A stretch of DNA of 7,302 nucleotides, taken from positions 1-7,302 of the forward strand of contig JBFGCM010000125.1 in NCBI GenBank assembly GCA_041581135.1. Reading direction: 5' to 3'. The position numbers and the translations under genes are program-made. Numbering within the stretch: position 1 is the first letter of the stretch; each line of letters opens with the position of its first letter. The stretch is from JBFGCM01 sp041581135 (GTDB lineage: Bacteria > Actinomycetota > Acidimicrobiia > Spongiisociales > UBA5794). This document shows, in pieces, positions 5,496 through 7,302 of the stretch. A model generated the notes under the pieces. It did no database searches and was not told the DNA's origin. It saw only the letters and a program-made list of their open reading frames with translations.

Positions 5496-7106
5496 CTAGA
5501 GACCTTCTGCCTTCAGCTCGTCCTCGAACGCCTCGAGTTCGACCTCCCGCTGTGCGGCCGACCAGCCGAGCTCGTGGCCGAGCACGTCGGCGAGCTGGGA
5601 CACCGATTCCCGGCCATGATCCCGAGTCACCAACGACAGTCGAGTCCGCCGCAGGGTGATGTCGGTCAACCGGGACGCCGACTCGTGGCGGGCGGCATAG
5701 GCGGCTTCACCGGCAGCGAGGTGGCCGTCGCCGAGCATCGTCGACCACTCGGGCTGCTCGGCGAGGGTCGCCAGCACCCCGTGGGCGGCACCGCCGTAGC
5801 GTTCGTACAGGACGTGTCCGTAGGTCGCGTCGAAGCCTTGAGCCGCCGCGGCGTCGATCACGGTGCGTTCCTGCTCTCCGCTGCCGCGAAGTGCGACCGA
5901 CTTGGTGCGACCCGGGCCCGCCCCGACCTGGGCCGCGACATCGTCGGTGATCTCCTCGGCGATGGCGCGGTAGCCGGTCAACTTGCCGCCCGCCACCTGA
6001 AAGTACCCGGGAGCCGGCTGAGCCACTTTGTGCTTGCGGGATGCCTTGGAGGTCTTGCGGCCGGGGGTCGCCGCCAGGGCGCGCAGACCGGCCCAGGTGC
6101 TGATCGGGTCGACTGCTGCCACGTCGAAGTACTGATGCAAGTGGCGGGTGAGGTACTCGATGTCACGGTCGGTGGCGGTCGGGTGCGCGACGCCGTCTTC
6201 GTAGGGCGTGTCCGTGGTGCCGACGATGGCGGTGCCCGCCCAGGGGACGATGAAGATCACCCGGCCGTCCTCGGTCTCGGGGAGCACGATCGCATGGTCG
6301 CCGATGCCGAGATCGTCGCAGGCGATGGTCAGGTGGATGCCCTTGGACTTGATCACGCCGAGGGGTGCCGGGTGGTCGTCGAGCGGTGGGGGAGCGAAGG
6401 CACCGGTAGCGGCGACGACGCTCCGCGTCCGCACGCGGAGGCGATCTTCGCCCGCGTCGATCACCACGTCGTAGCCCTCGGGCCTGGGCATCACGGATTC
6501 GGCGGCCGCCCAGTTGACCGCAACGGCACCGTGATCGACCGCCGTCTGCGTCACCGCCAAGGTGAGGCGAGCATCATCGGTCTGGGCATCGTGATACAGA
6601 AAGCCGGTCTTGAGATCGGTCGGGCGCAGCTTGGGCGCCAGCTCGACGACTTCACGACTGGTGAGTCGCCGGTTGCTGCCACGGGGACGCCGGCCGAGGC
6701 GATCGTAGAACCACAGACCGAACCCGAGTGCGCTGGGAATCACGCTGGAGTGGTTGAGCCAGGTCGGCATGTCCCCGAATCCGCGGCCCTCGTATACCGG
6801 GAGGACGAACTCGAGTGGGCGGTAGAGGTAGTCGGCAGTCTGGCGGAGGACGCGCTGCTCGGTGAGCCCCTCGTGGACGAGGCCGAACCGCATCTGGGGC
6901 AGGTATCGGATCCCGCCGTGGAACAGCTTGGAGGAGCGGCCGGAGGTGCCGGAGGCGTAGTCGGCCAGGTCGACCACTGCAGTGCGCAAGCCGCGGGTCA
7001 CTGCATCGAGGGCGATCCCGGCTCCCACGATGCCGGCTCCGACCACGATGACGTCGAACTCCTCGCGCTCCAGGCGGGCTAGATGGTCACCGCGTGACCA
7101 GCTCAT
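5496..7106 (-). CDS. glpD: FAD-dependent glycerol-3-phosphate dehydrogenase
   Basis: This 536-residue flavoenzyme oxidises sn-glycerol 3-phosphate to dihydroxyacetone phosphate at the inner face of the membrane and passes electrons to the quinone pool. It links glycerol and phospholipid breakdown to glycolysis. The FAD-binding Rossmann motif is VVGAGIVGAG (21-30), with the acidic end of strand 2 at D46. The family signature GTSGRSSKLFHGGIRYL lies at 53-69. GTTDTPY (296-302) and GGKLTGYR (373-380) are typical of the DAO fold, and the C-terminal GlpD domain carries RHESASRLTDITLRRTRL (473-490). Length and motifs are normal, so the gene looks intact. Its ATG overlaps the TGA of the upstream glycosyltransferase gene by four bases (ATGA), implying coupled translation. 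No glpK, glpF or glpR is in the window. Its stop abuts the glyS stop. Confidence 0.95.
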   Translation of the reverse strand: MSWSRGDHLARLEREEFDVIVVGAGIVGAGIALDAVTRGLRTAVVDLADYASGTSGRSSKLFHGGIRYLPQMRFGLVHEGLTEQRVLRQTADYLYRPLEFVLPVYEGRGFGDMPTWLNHSSVIPSALGFGLWFYDRLGRRPRGSNRRLTSREVVELAPKLRPTDLKTGFLYHDAQTDDARLTLAVTQTAVDHGAVAVNWAAAESVMPRPEGYDVVIDAGEDRLRVRTRSVVAATGAFAPPPLDDHPAPLGVIKSKGIHLTIACDDLGIGDHAIVLPETEDGRVIFIVPWAGTAIVGTTDTPYEDGVAHPTATDRDIEYLTRHLHQYFDVAAVDPISTWAGLRALAATPGRKTSKASRKHKVAQPAPGYFQVAGGKLTGYRAIAEEITDDVAAQVGAGPGRTKSVALRGSGEQERTVIDAAAAQGFDATYGHVLYERYGGAAHGVLATLAEQPEWSTMLGDGHLAAGEAAYAARHESASRLTDITLRRTRLSLVTRDHGRESVSQLADVLGHELGWSAAQREVELEAFEDELKAEGL

Positions 7107-7302
7107 GTGAGGTACAGCTCTGCGAGCTCGGAGGACGTCACGTCGGTCATCGGCGACGGGTCCCGGAAGTACGGATGGATCGGTAGCAGGTCCGGTGGCC
7201 TGCGGCGGGTCGGCTCGTCGATGGCGCCGGCGATCTCATGCAAGTAGCCCTCCGCAGTGCGTTCCCACGTGTACCGCTCCAGCACCCGCTGCCGCCCGGC
7301 AG
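7103..7302 (-). CDS. Probable glycosyltransferase, C-terminal end (5' partial)
   Basis: The frame is open from the window edge to TGA at 7105-7103 and gives 65 complete codons, beginning AGRQRVLERYTWERTAEGYL. The 'V-L-E-R-Y-T-W-E-R-T-A-E-G-Y' run is the usual last helix of GT-B (GT4, glycosyltransferase group 1) enzymes, where the C-terminus folds back onto the first domain. A tail of about 40 residues without recognisable motif follows (RRRPPDLLPIHPYFRDPS...). Donor and acceptor cannot be inferred because the catalytic core is outside the window. The GTG at 7285 is an internal Val codon, not a start. The stop overlaps the glpD start (ATGA), so the two are co-transcribed; a sugar-glycerol or glycolipid connection is possible but unproven. 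Confidence 0.65.
   Translation of the reverse strand, partial: AGRQRVLERYTWERTAEGYLHEIAGAIDEPTRRRPPDLLPIHPYFRDPSPMTDVTSSELAELYLT

Noticed and set aside
4337..5659. Long plus-strand frame (440 codons) overlapping glyS in another frame
   Set aside because: Arg/Gly/Pro-rich out-of-frame translation of glyS with no recognisable domain.
5574..7082. Long plus-strand frame (502 codons) opposite glpD
   Set aside because: It is a high-GC antisense shadow with low-complexity Gly/Arg/Asp-rich sequence and no motifs, whereas the minus strand encodes a complete GlpD.

Overview
The window is high-GC, gene-dense DNA that looks chromosomal and actinobacterial. Evidence for this: recO is followed directly by uppS, with glyS close by, as I recall from the M. 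tuberculosis Rv2362c-Rv2361c-Rv2357c neighbourhood; a lipoprotein carries two septum-formation-like domains, a fold typical of Actinobacteria; and the first transcribed base predicted for recO falls on its ATG (leaderless geometry). A deep-branching lineage such as Acidimicrobiia would fit, but this is an impression from protein style and was not tested. Nothing points to a plasmid, phage, IS element, CRISPR array or RNA gene.

Layout. Positions 1-911 (+) hold the C-terminal part of a secreted Ig/cadherin-like repeat protein cut by the window edge. Positions 915-1193 (-) hold a small pterin-4a-carbinolamine dehydratase (phhB). A 48-bp divergent gap leads to recO (1242-1955, +) and, 2 bp later, uppS (1958-2695, +). 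Positions 2700-3494 (-) encode a lipoprotein with two tandem Septum_form-like domains. Directly upstream of it, 3506-4069 (-) is a broken N-terminal remnant of a CrtI/CrtD/CRTISO-type FAD oxidoreductase; it has two compensating frameshifts and a premature end. A 124-bp intergenic region with a 7+7 bp inverted repeat and promoter-like elements leads to glyS (4194-5495, +, GTG start). Positions 5496-7106 (-) encode FAD-dependent glycerol-3-phosphate dehydrogenase (glpD), translationally coupled by an ATGA overlap to the 3' end of a probable glycosyltransferase (7103-7302, -).

Function. The core genes are housekeeping: DNA repair (recO), polyprenyl carrier synthesis for the cell wall (uppS) and translation (glyS). 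Smaller metabolic and envelope genes are interleaved on the opposite strand. Every convergent pair abuts almost exactly (gaps of 3, 4 and 0 bp), so no conventional terminator fits between them. I do not see a new biological system here. The most informative item is the decayed carotenoid-type oxidoreductase, whose coding signal is only visible when three reading-frame segments are joined.
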